Origin: Promethearchaeota archaeon
Lineage (GTDB): Archaea; Asgardarchaeota; Lokiarchaeia; Sigynarchaeales; SOKP01
NCBI GenBank assembly: GCA_019057735.1
Contig: JAHLWV010000168.1
Span: forward strand, 1-5,514
Reading direction: 5' to 3'
DNA: 5,514 bases
Position numbers and translations under genes: made by a program
In this document: positions 1 to 5,514 of the stretch, in pieces
Numbering within the stretch: position 1 is the first letter of the stretch
How the letters are laid out: every line of letters starts with the position of its first letter
The notes under the pieces: model-generated
The model's input: the letters and a program-made list of their open reading frames with translations, nothing else
Told to the model about the DNA's origin: nothing
Database searches by the model: none

Positions 1-1070
1 GGTAAGTTCTTTCGACCAAATCCAATTCTAAAGTGGGAGGTTCCATAATTGAATTGAGTGCTTGGCATTAATAACACTCCTTTCTTCTCTAATAAATCAA
101 GACAAAATTCTTCAATATCCTGTTCAATTAGCAACCTTGGAAAAGCAACCGAACCCGCTTTAGGCCTTACCCAAGTAAAAAATTTATCAAATTTACTAAA
201 GAATTCGTCTAAAAATTTGAGGTTATTTTTAATAATCTCTAAATTCCTCTTAATTATAATATCCTTATTTCTAAGAGCTAATATCGAAAAGAACTCACTT
301 GGAGCACTATTACAAATAGTCGTATAATTCTTAAAAGAACTTAATTGTTTCAATAAATGGTGATCTTTGGTTGCAATCCACCCAATTCTTAATCCTGCTA
401 AACCAAATGATTTTGACAAGACTCCTAAAGACACGCTATGATCATATACGTCACACATGGCTGGAAGGCGATCTTTTTCATTAAATTCCAATAAACGATA
501 AACTTCATCAGAAAAAATGAATATTCCTTTTTCTTTCGCTATCTTTATGATATCTTCATACTTTTTTTTTGATGGAAGATATCCTGTTGGACTGTGTGGT
601 AAATTCAATACGATACATTTAGTATTTCCTTTTATATTATTTAATAAGAAAGTCGTATCAAGCTCCCAATTGGTTTCATCGTGTATGTACCATTTGGTAA
701 CTTCACATCCAATGGCTGATGCAACTTCAAAAAGAGATTGATATGCGGGATATTGCACAATTATGTGATCTCCTTTGTTTAGAAACACATTCATGAAAAT
801 AAAAATCCCTTCTTCAGCTCCAGCAAAGACAATAACATCATTGTAATCAACTTTTTGATAAAGTTTTGAAATCTCTTTTCGCAATTCTGGATGTCCAAGC
901 GATTCGGTATAGCCCAACCAATGTTTTTTTAAATTTTTTTCAGCTGAATCTTCTAATTTGAGAAGTTCATCTACAGTAAAAGATTCACAATCAGATGAAC
1001 ATAAAAGATATTTTACATTGAATTCATACTTTGCAAAAAAATCTTCTAGCTTGAAATCTTCTAATCTCAT
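1..1070 (-). CDS. Class I/II PLP-dependent aminotransferase, 3' end cut by window edge
   Basis: This gene opens at the ATG at 1070-1068 and reads leftward without a stop to the window edge, giving 356 codons. It is a fold-type I PLP enzyme, expected to transfer amino groups between an amino acid and a 2-oxo acid in the cytoplasm. Visible family marks, in order, are Y54 in a GYTES segment, a GAEEG turn at about 84-88, N156-L-P-H-S-P-T-G163, D188 with Y191 (SDEVY), the Schiff-base lysine K220 in SKSFG, R228 (GLRIG), and the carboxylate-binding arginine R348 in FRIGFG. R348 normally lies near the C-terminus, so probably only a few tens of residues are missing. The start lies one base after the stop of the iron-sulfur gene, with no evident Shine-Dalgarno, so translation is probably coupled. 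The opening (MRLEDFKLEDFF, then SSDCES) recalls a subgroup of uncharacterised aminotransferases related to antibiotic-pathway PLP enzymes. Substrate is unknown. The family call is very secure. Confidence 0.95.
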   Translation of the reverse strand, partial: MRLEDFKLEDFFAKYEFNVKYLLCSSDCESFTVDELLKLEDSAEKNLKKHWLGYTESLGHPELRKEISKLYQKVDYNDVIVFAGAEEGIFIFMNVFLNKGDHIIVQYPAYQSLFEVASAIGCEVTKWYIHDETNWELDTTFLLNNIKGNTKCIVLNLPHSPTGYLPSKKKYEDIIKIAKEKGIFIFSDEVYRLLEFNEKDRLPAMCDVYDHSVSLGVLSKSFGLAGLRIGWIATKDHHLLKQLSSFKNYTTICNSAPSEFFSILALRNKDIIIKRNLEIIKNNLKFLDEFFSKFDKFFTWVRPKAGSVAFPRLLIEQDIEEFCLDLLEKKGVLLMPSTQFNYGTSHFRIGFGRKNL

Positions 1071-1071
1071 C

Positions 1072-1887
1072 TTAGGTTACATCAATAATTTTTTCAATTT
1101 GTCTGATTGATTTTTCGACAAATTCAATATCATTTATAGTTAACTCAATTGCTTTTTGAGGGCAAACCTCAACACATCGGCCACATCCTCTACATTCCTT
1201 ACTTATTTTAGCTTGATTGTCAACCATATGAATTGCATCGACAAAACACGATCCTTGCATACAGGTTCCGCATCCTATACATTTTTCTGTCACCGTTAGG
1301 GCTACTCCTGGCATTTTTTGTATTTTAGCACCAATCTTAGAAGCTAATACGGGAGATATGCGCCATAAACAACAACAAGGATCGCAATTACATATACTAA
1401 GAAGTTTATGTCCCGGTTTTACTCCAAGCCATTGCTTATCTAACCGATTTCTGCCGATCATATGAACTAATCCTGCTTCCTTACATTTTCTTAGGTGATC
1501 AAGGGCTTCTTCCTTTGTTACAAGATGGCCTAATTGAGGATTAATTCCTAAAACAGCTTCTCCTAGAAATAAGCATCCTAAATCTATCGGATAGTCACTA
1601 CACTGCATTGAATCTCTACATATACAGAAATTCATTACCCAATGGTAGTTAGCTTTTTCTATAAAGTGTTCCAAAACTTTTGAGGGTAACACCATTTCCG
1701 CTTGTTTCTCAATTTCTTTATTAATTGAAATAATTCGATCTTTCGTTAAGTAAATGATTTCGTCTCCTTCAAAAAGTAATAAATCAAAAACTTTTCCTAT
1801 AATAGGAATCCTTGTCAATTTTGCAATTAATTTTATATTTGGAAACGTAAATTTCAATAAATTTACAAACCATAAAGGGCGCGCCAT
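1072..1887 (-). CDS. Cysteine-rich protein with C-terminal double 4Fe-4S ferredoxin domain
   Basis: This 271-residue protein has 18 cysteines. The C-terminus is a two-cluster ferredoxin domain. The first motif, C203-x2-C206-x2-C209-x4-C214, is followed by F rather than P and has one extra residue in the last spacer. The second, C232-x2-C235-x2-C238-x3-C242-P, is canonical. Upstream lie two more cysteine groups: C88-x-C90-R...C96...C105-L-x-L-G, and C166-N-C168-x2-C171-C172-C173 followed by L-W-R. From memory, this architecture recurs in anaerobe proteins annotated only as 4Fe-4S binding protein; I know no assigned function. The first 40 residues are basic and hydrophobic (FVNLLKF, IPIIGKVFDLLLF), which could allow membrane contact, but there is no clear signal peptide. 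It is probably an electron carrier or redox subunit. The ATG at 1887 is the first usable one after the 75-base gap. The aminotransferase ATG follows its stop by one base, suggesting that the two products act together. Its electron partner and any reaction are unknown. Confidence 0.92.
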   Translation of the reverse strand: MARPLWFVNLLKFTFPNIKLIAKLTRIPIIGKVFDLLLFEGDEIIYLTKDRIISINKEIEKQAEMVLPSKVLEHFIEKANYHWVMNFCICRDSMQCSDYPIDLGCLFLGEAVLGINPQLGHLVTKEEALDHLRKCKEAGLVHMIGRNRLDKQWLGVKPGHKLLSICNCDPCCCLWRISPVLASKIGAKIQKMPGVALTVTEKCIGCGTCMQGSCFVDAIHMVDNQAKISKECRGCGRCVEVCPQKAIELTINDIEFVEKSIRQIEKIIDVT

Positions 1888-1947
1888 AATATTTTCAATC
1901 CCACTAATTCCATTATAGTCTAACTTTAATATGTAATATTCTGGAAG

Positions 1948-1957
1948 AAATATAAAA
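1948..1957 (-). promoter_or_regulatory. Candidate TATA box before the 4Fe-4S/aminotransferase pair
   Basis: The minus strand reads TTTTATATTT just after the hydrolase stop, inside the 75-base gap (1888-1962). Transcription would start near 1928, leaving a leader of about 40 bases before the ATG at 1887. It could let the pair be expressed apart from the hydrolase. The same T-rich stretch could instead help end the hydrolase transcript, because archaeal terminators are often simple T tracts. Confidence 0.3.
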
Positions 1958-1962
1958 CTAGG

Positions 1963-3843
1963 TTAGTAAAACATAGCATCTAGTTTTTCTTTTAATTTTT
2001 TAGGTGGAAATTTAGGTTCTCGGTCAAATGTTAGTAAACCATTAATTTCCTGGAATTGGTCGTAAAGTTCAGTATAACAAAATCCTTGAATCCACTCTTT
2101 TCTAACATCGAATTCCTTAAGTAATGTTAATACCTTTTCAAATAATTCTTCAGGATCTTCAATAAGTCCTCCATATCCCCATTTTTTACTAATATCTTCT
2201 TTGAAATCAAAACCAAATCCTCCTATTTCACTGTAAATTATAGGTTCACCTTTGTATTCAGAGGGTTTTAGATATGGTTTAGGAGCCGAGGTTTTATGAC
2301 TACTAATTTCTTCATCTAATGTTGCTGGTAATAAATCAGTTGTAGAATAAAAGTGACGGGTACATATATCGTTATGCTCCGTATGCCACCACCCATCGTC
2401 ATCTATTATTAATCGAGTGGAATCAATGGATTTTATTAAGAAATATAAGGAAGATGTATAATAACCTCTTTTTGGATCTTTTTCTGCTCCAGAAACCCCC
2501 CAACCTTCGTTTAAGGGTACCCAGGCAATAATTGAAGGGTGGTTATAATCTCGCTCAATTTCAGCTACAAATTCGTTAATAAGTCGTAGTTGTGATTTCA
2601 CAGAGAATCGGTAACAATTTCCGATTTCGCCCCACACTAATACGCCCATTTTATCACACCAATATAAAAATCGGGGATCAAAGGTTTTTTGATGTGTTCT
2701 TAAACCGTTAAATCCAAAATCGATAACAAATTGAATATCTCTTTTTATGTGTTCATCAGAGGGGGGAGTATATAAACTATCAGGCCAATATCCTTGCACC
2801 AGAAACAATTTTTGATATAAAGGTTTATCATTTAGAAAAATTCTTTTTTGATTATTTCCATCCCCTAATGATATCTTCCTCATGCCGAAATAACTTGATA
2901 TCTCGTCATAAATTTCACCCGTTTCATCATTTTGAATTTTTAGTGAGAAGTCATACAAATTCGGGCTATTAATATCCCAAAGAACTAATTGATCTTCGGG
3001 TATTTTGACCAGGAATCTAAAGCGAAATGGATTATCATAGAACATTTTTCTGCTGATCAGTTCAATCTTTTCTTTCAAGACTTTCTTATTCTTTCTACTA
3101 CCGATTTTTCCTATGAAATCTAAATTAATACTATCTTGAGCAATGGATTGATTACCAGACAAAATATTAATGCCTAAAGATAACTTTGGAAAACCTTGCC
3201 CCTCTATATTAACTTCAAATATAACTTCAGATTTTTCGATATCAGGAGTAATTTTAACATTATCTATACTATAGTCCTGTGATAAAAATTCCACCCAAAC
3301 CGTTTGCCAAATACCTGATACTCTCGGATAAAAGATCGTCTCAATTTCAGTTTTCCAAAACTGTTTTCCTCTAGGAATCTCAAGATCATCAGAAGGATCT
3401 TCTACTCTAACAACTAAAACATTTGAACCTTCAAGAAATTTTGTTATATTCAGCGAAAATCCAACATATCCTCCTTCGTGAGAGCCTACACATTCCCCAT
3501 TTAAATATATAAAACATCTATAATCAACCGCTCCAAAATGAAGCAGTACTTTCTTATCATTGAATTTTTTAGGGATATCAAATACTCTTCTATACCATAT
3601 TATATCATGAAAGGAATTATCTTCGATTCCACTTAATTTACTTTGAAAACAAAAAGGAACCATTATTTTTCTATCAAAATTCTTTGAGTTTTCTTTTTTA
3701 TACCATCGTTCTTTTAATCCTATATCAGCATCGTCAAAACTAAAATCCCACTCTCCGTTAAGGTTAATCCAATTGCCTTCCCTTACAAATTGAGGTCTAG
3801 GGTATTCTGGTCTTGGTATGTTTGCTTCTCTTAAATTCTCCAT
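1963..3843 (-). CDS. Glycoside hydrolase family 2 enzyme (beta-galactosidase/glucuronidase superfamily)
   Basis: This 626-residue protein should hydrolyse a terminal beta-linked sugar with retention of configuration. It shows the full three-domain GH2 plan. An N-terminal sugar-binding jelly roll spans about 10-185 (LNGEW at 28-32, WYRR at 83-86, YLNGECVGSHEGGY at 113-126). An Ig-like domain spans about 190-345. The catalytic TIM barrel spans about 345-626. The barrel carries R382-T-H384, the acid/base E446 in PLNEGWG, and the nucleophile E539 in YSEIGGFG. These lie 93 residues apart, close to E. coli GUS spacing. The N-x-K motif that GUS enzymes use to hold glucuronate is absent (E599-I-N601 before GLLTFDR), so a glucuronidase is unlikely. 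There is no signal peptide, so it acts in the cytoplasm, presumably on imported oligosaccharides or glycosides. The HQKTFDPRFLYWCDKMG segment matches a GH2 clade I recall mostly from bacteria. No transporter or sugar regulator is adjacent. Upstream is T-rich without a Shine-Dalgarno. The exact substrate cannot be told. Confidence 0.96.
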   Translation of the reverse strand: MENLREANIPRPEYPRPQFVREGNWINLNGEWDFSFDDADIGLKERWYKKENSKNFDRKIMVPFCFQSKLSGIEDNSFHDIIWYRRVFDIPKKFNDKKVLLHFGAVDYRCFIYLNGECVGSHEGGYVGFSLNITKFLEGSNVLVVRVEDPSDDLEIPRGKQFWKTEIETIFYPRVSGIWQTVWVEFLSQDYSIDNVKITPDIEKSEVIFEVNIEGQGFPKLSLGINILSGNQSIAQDSINLDFIGKIGSRKNKKVLKEKIELISRKMFYDNPFRFRFLVKIPEDQLVLWDINSPNLYDFSLKIQNDETGEIYDEISSYFGMRKISLGDGNNQKRIFLNDKPLYQKLFLVQGYWPDSLYTPPSDEHIKRDIQFVIDFGFNGLRTHQKTFDPRFLYWCDKMGVLVWGEIGNCYRFSVKSQLRLINEFVAEIERDYNHPSIIAWVPLNEGWGVSGAEKDPKRGYYTSSLYFLIKSIDSTRLIIDDDGWWHTEHNDICTRHFYSTTDLLPATLDEEISSHKTSAPKPYLKPSEYKGEPIIYSEIGGFGFDFKEDISKKWGYGGLIEDPEELFEKVLTLLKEFDVRKEWIQGFCYTELYDQFQEINGLLTFDREPKFPPKKLKEKLDAMFY

Positions 3844-3860
3844 GAGAGAAAAAAAAATGT

Positions 3861-3870
3861 TATAAATAAA
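3861..3870 (-). promoter_or_regulatory. Candidate TATA box of the glycoside hydrolase gene
   Basis: Read on the minus strand this is TTTATTTATA, centred about 22 bases before the ATG at 3843. Archaeal TATA boxes lie about 25 bases before the transcription start, so the transcript would begin at or very near the ATG. This fits the absence of any Shine-Dalgarno in the T-rich stretch (TTTTTTTTTCTCTC) between. The assignment assumes an archaeal host. In such AT-rich DNA a chance match is quite possible. Confidence 0.35.
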
Positions 3871-3882
3871 AAGTTATCCAAA

Positions 3883-3900
3883 TTTAATATATAATATAAA
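3883..3900 (+). promoter_or_regulatory. Candidate TATA box of the VOC/UroD-like operon
   Basis: TTTAATATATAATATAAA lies 35 to 52 bases before the VOC ATG at 3935. An archaeal TATA box here would place transcription start at roughly 3912-3922, giving a short leader. The exact 8-base box cannot be fixed because the entire stretch is A/T. It is the only plausible promoter position for the rightward pair. Confidence 0.4.
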
Positions 3901-3934
3901 TTTTGGAAGAAACTATGATATTGGTTATGAATTA

Positions 3935-4399
3935 ATGAGTGAACTAAATCTAGGAAATTTAAAAATTAATCAGTTGGGATATGTGTATAAAGATATTAAA
4001 AAACAAGCGAGTATTTTAGAAGAGAAGTTCGGGTTGCCTAAATTTGCTTTTCTGGAAAATAAACCAACTAAGTATAACTATCGAGGTAAAGAAACAATTA
4101 TCCAAACTACGATTGGTTTTAGTAGATCATTAAACGTTCAAATTGAATTAATACAACTTATAACGGGCGAATGTATTTTTAAAGAGTTTATTGATGCAGG
4201 TAAAGAAGGCCTCCATCATTTTGGAATATTTGTTGAAGATGTTGATGCCATAGTAAAAAAATATGTAGAACGAGGATATTTGGTCGTTCATGAAGGAATC
4301 ACTGCTGGTGTGCAAAAAATCGCGTATATCGACACATATGACGATTTTGGAGCATATCTTGAATTCCAACAAACAAGAAAAAAAAGAATTAAAAAATAA
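3935..4399 (+). CDS. VOC superfamily (glyoxalase/methylmalonyl-CoA epimerase-like) protein
   Basis: This 154-residue protein has the paired beta-alpha-beta-beta-beta modules of the vicinal oxygen chelate fold, whose members usually hold a divalent metal and act on a substrate with adjacent oxygens. Module one starts at INQLGYVYKD (11-20). Module two starts at GLHHFGIFVEDVD (92-104) and ends at AYLEFQQ (140-146). Expected metal ligands are E71 (VQIELIQ), H94 or H95, and E143. The first-module histidine normally present in DHxG-type motifs is Q13 here. Length is typical for a single-chain two-module protein. The C-terminus ends in a strongly basic tail (RKKRIKK, 148-154). The ATG at 3935 is chosen because the protein starts with the first beta strand soon after it and an in-frame extension is not needed. 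It lies 23 bases before the UroD-like gene and is probably co-transcribed with it, hinting at a shared substrate. The reaction is unknown; epimerase, isomerase, lyase or dioxygenase are all possible. Confidence 0.9.
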   Translation: MSELNLGNLKINQLGYVYKDIKKQASILEEKFGLPKFAFLENKPTKYNYRGKETIIQTTIGFSRSLNVQIELIQLITGECIFKEFIDAGKEGLHHFGIFVEDVDAIVKKYVERGYLVVHEGITAGVQKIAYIDTYDDFGAYLEFQQTRKKRIKK

Positions 4400-4412
4400 T
4401 TTTCTACAAGTT

Positions 4413-4422
4413 AAAGGTTGAT
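4413..4422 (+). promoter_or_regulatory. Ribosome binding site of the UroD-like gene
   Basis: AAAGGTTGAT directly precedes the ATG at 4423. It resembles the Shine-Dalgarno complement AGGTGAT with one inserted T. It is the clearest ribosome binding site in the window and supports both the chosen start and independent translation of the second gene of the VOC/UroD-like pair. Confidence 0.55.
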
Positions 4423-5466
4423 ATGAATTCATTAGATTTAACCCTTTCAGCGATAAAAGGCATTCCGGAAAAAATACCATTCAATCCCTTCATAATGCAT
4501 TTAGCTGCATCTTTTTTGAATGTTGATTATAACCGTGAATATTGTCAAAACCCAGAAATTTTAGCAAATGCCCAAATAAAATGTGCTAAATTTTTTGGAA
4601 TTGATCATGTTAATGTATCAACAGATGCGTACCGTGAAGCTAACGCGTGGGGCGTAGAGATTGATTGGTCCAGCCATACTCCTGTAGCTAGATCATATTT
4701 AAAAATTTCTGAATTTGACTCGCTCGAAATACCTGATTTAAATTCAAACAAGAGAATAATAAATAGGGTTAACGCTGTCAAATTATTGAGCGAAAAAGCT
4801 GGAGACGAACAATGCATCGTCGGATGGATAGAAGCCCCCTTTGCTGAAATTTGCTGCCTATTCGATATGATAAATGTTCTGATGTTATGTAAATATCAAG
4901 ATTGGGAAAAAAGGATAAAAGATCTTATAAATCGAATACTACCAATACAAAAAGAGTTCGCTAAAATGCAGATCGAAGTTGGAGCGAATATTATTGGGGC
5001 TGGTGATTCTGCAATATCTCAGATTGGTCCAATGAGATATGAAAAATGCTGTTTGAAGGCAACAAAAGAACTCTTCGATGATATTCAGAGCAAAGTTCCG
5101 GTATTATACCATGTGTGTGGCGATAATTCGGTGATAGATAAGGAAGGGAGAGACATGCTTAAGTTAGTATCACATACTAACGCGGCAATTTTAGATTTAG
5201 ATTATGAAGTAGACTTAAAATTAGCTAAAGAGAAGATCGGGACAAATAATTGTATTAGAGGAAATACTAATACACAGATATTGGGAAGCACAACTTATTC
5301 AATTAACGATGTTATTAGCGAAGTGGAAAAAACAATCGAATTAGGAAAACCAGGTGGGATGTTTATGTATGCCGCAGGATGTGAGTGGCCCTGGGAACCA
5401 TTTTCTATGGCAAGCAGAAATTTAGGAATTGCAAAAACCTTAGTAGAGAAATTTGGGATATATTAA
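4423..5466 (+). CDS. Uroporphyrinogen decarboxylase-like protein, MtaA/MtbA-type methyltransferase candidate
   Basis: This 347-residue single-domain protein is of the usual UroD/MtaA length. Family marks include GAGDSAIS (192-199), YHVCGD with H230 and C232, LDLDYEVDL (257-265), GNTNTQIL (280-287) and AAGCEWPWEP with C320. H230, C232 and C320 fit the His-x-Cys...Cys zinc site of methylcobamide:coenzyme M methyltransferases, which activates a thiol to accept a methyl group from a corrinoid. The N-terminal arginine-rich motif that true heme-pathway HemE enzymes use (FMRQAGR-like) is absent; the equivalent region reads IPFNPFIMHLAASF. The best inference is methyl transfer in the cytoplasm during anaerobic use of a methylated compound. 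However, no corrinoid protein or substrate methyltransferase is in the window, and many archaeal and clostridial UroD-like proteins have no proven role. A good ribosome binding site precedes the ATG, 23 bases after the VOC stop. The family call is secure; the reaction is not. Confidence 0.92.
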   Translation: MNSLDLTLSAIKGIPEKIPFNPFIMHLAASFLNVDYNREYCQNPEILANAQIKCAKFFGIDHVNVSTDAYREANAWGVEIDWSSHTPVARSYLKISEFDSLEIPDLNSNKRIINRVNAVKLLSEKAGDEQCIVGWIEAPFAEICCLFDMINVLMLCKYQDWEKRIKDLINRILPIQKEFAKMQIEVGANIIGAGDSAISQIGPMRYEKCCLKATKELFDDIQSKVPVLYHVCGDNSVIDKEGRDMLKLVSHTNAAILDLDYEVDLKLAKEKIGTNNCIRGNTNTQILGSTTYSINDVISEVEKTIELGKPGGMFMYAAGCEWPWEPFSMASRNLGIAKTLVEKFGIY

Positions 5467-5514
5467 TATTGAACTTTTGAGTTAATTTTATAAAGATTTA
5501 AGTTAATTTCTTTA
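5467..5514. other. AT-rich 3' flank of the UroD-like gene
   Basis: These last 48 bases have no gene. They contain a nine-base direct repeat, AGTTAATTT, at 5480-5488 and 5501-5509, 21 bases apart, and a TATA-like TTTTATAAA at 5486-5494. The stretch could hold a T-rich terminator for the operon, a promoter for a gene beyond the edge, or both. No hairpin of note is visible. Confidence 0.25.

Noticed and set aside
58..741. Two rightward open frames (58-327 and 517-741).
   Set aside because: Both lie antisense within the aminotransferase, whose minus-strand frame is intact from 1070 to the edge and carries all family motifs. Their translations show no recognisable domain.
1878..1885. GGCGCGCC palindrome at the start of the 4Fe-4S gene, striking in AT-rich DNA.
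   Set aside because: It simply encodes M-A-R-P at the gene start (codons GCG CGC CCT). A single copy gives no support for a regulatory site.
1963..3843. Beta-glucuronidase (uidA-like) call for the GH2 enzyme.
   Set aside because: The glutamate spacing is similar to GUS, but the N-x-K glucuronate-binding motif is replaced by E599-I-N601.
4148..4817. Two leftward open frames (4148-4480 and 4605-4817).
   Set aside because: They are antisense to the VOC and UroD-like genes, which have clear family motifs, and their translations look like low-complexity shadow sequence.
4423..5466. Heme-pathway uroporphyrinogen decarboxylase (hemE).
   Set aside because: The N-terminal arginine motif of HemE is missing and a His-x-Cys...Cys zinc triad is present, which points to the methyltransferase branch of the family.
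1..5514. RNA genes, CRISPR arrays, insertion sequences or long repeats.
   Set aside because: Reading both strands I found no tRNA-like cloverleaf, no regularly spaced repeat, no transposase and no terminal inverted repeats. Nearly all the window is covered by five intact or edge-cut genes.

Overview
The window is AT-rich and holds five protein genes in two divergent groups. Three genes read leftward from about 3843: a family 2 glycoside hydrolase, a cysteine-rich 4Fe-4S protein, and a class I/II aminotransferase cut by the left edge. Two genes read rightward from about 3935: a small VOC (glyoxalase-fold) protein and a uroporphyrinogen decarboxylase-like protein of the zinc/cobamide methyltransferase type. 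I see no RNA gene, mobile element or CRISPR array.

The likely source is an anaerobic archaeon. The reasons are several low-GC TATA-like elements at plausible distances from starts, a T-rich upstream of the hydrolase with no Shine-Dalgarno (as in leaderless archaeal mRNAs), an iron-sulfur protein with 18 cysteines, and an MtaA/MtbA-like methyltransferase. An Asgard (Lokiarchaeota-like) genome would fit, but no phylogenetic marker is present, and a low-GC anaerobic bacterium cannot be excluded. The glycoside hydrolase belongs to a clade I associate mainly with bacteria, so it may have been acquired.

Left group: the 4Fe-4S gene and the aminotransferase gene are separated by one base (stop TAA, one G, then ATG), so they are almost certainly co-transcribed and probably translationally coupled. 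The hydrolase lies 75 bases upstream of them. That gap contains a TATA-like element, so the pair could have its own promoter. Right group: the VOC and UroD-like genes are 23 bases apart, with a good ribosome binding site before the second, and form an apparent operon. The 91-base divergent region carries candidate promoters for both directions.

How the genes work together is not clear. The UroD-like protein keeps the His-x-Cys...Cys zinc triad of methylcobamide:thiol methyltransferases and lacks the heme-pathway decarboxylase N-terminal motif, so methyl-group transfer is the best guess. No corrinoid protein or substrate-specific methyltransferase is visible to partner it. No clearly new multi-gene system can be shown from this window. 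The two most interesting points are the coupled iron-sulfur/aminotransferase pair and the VOC/UroD-like pair.
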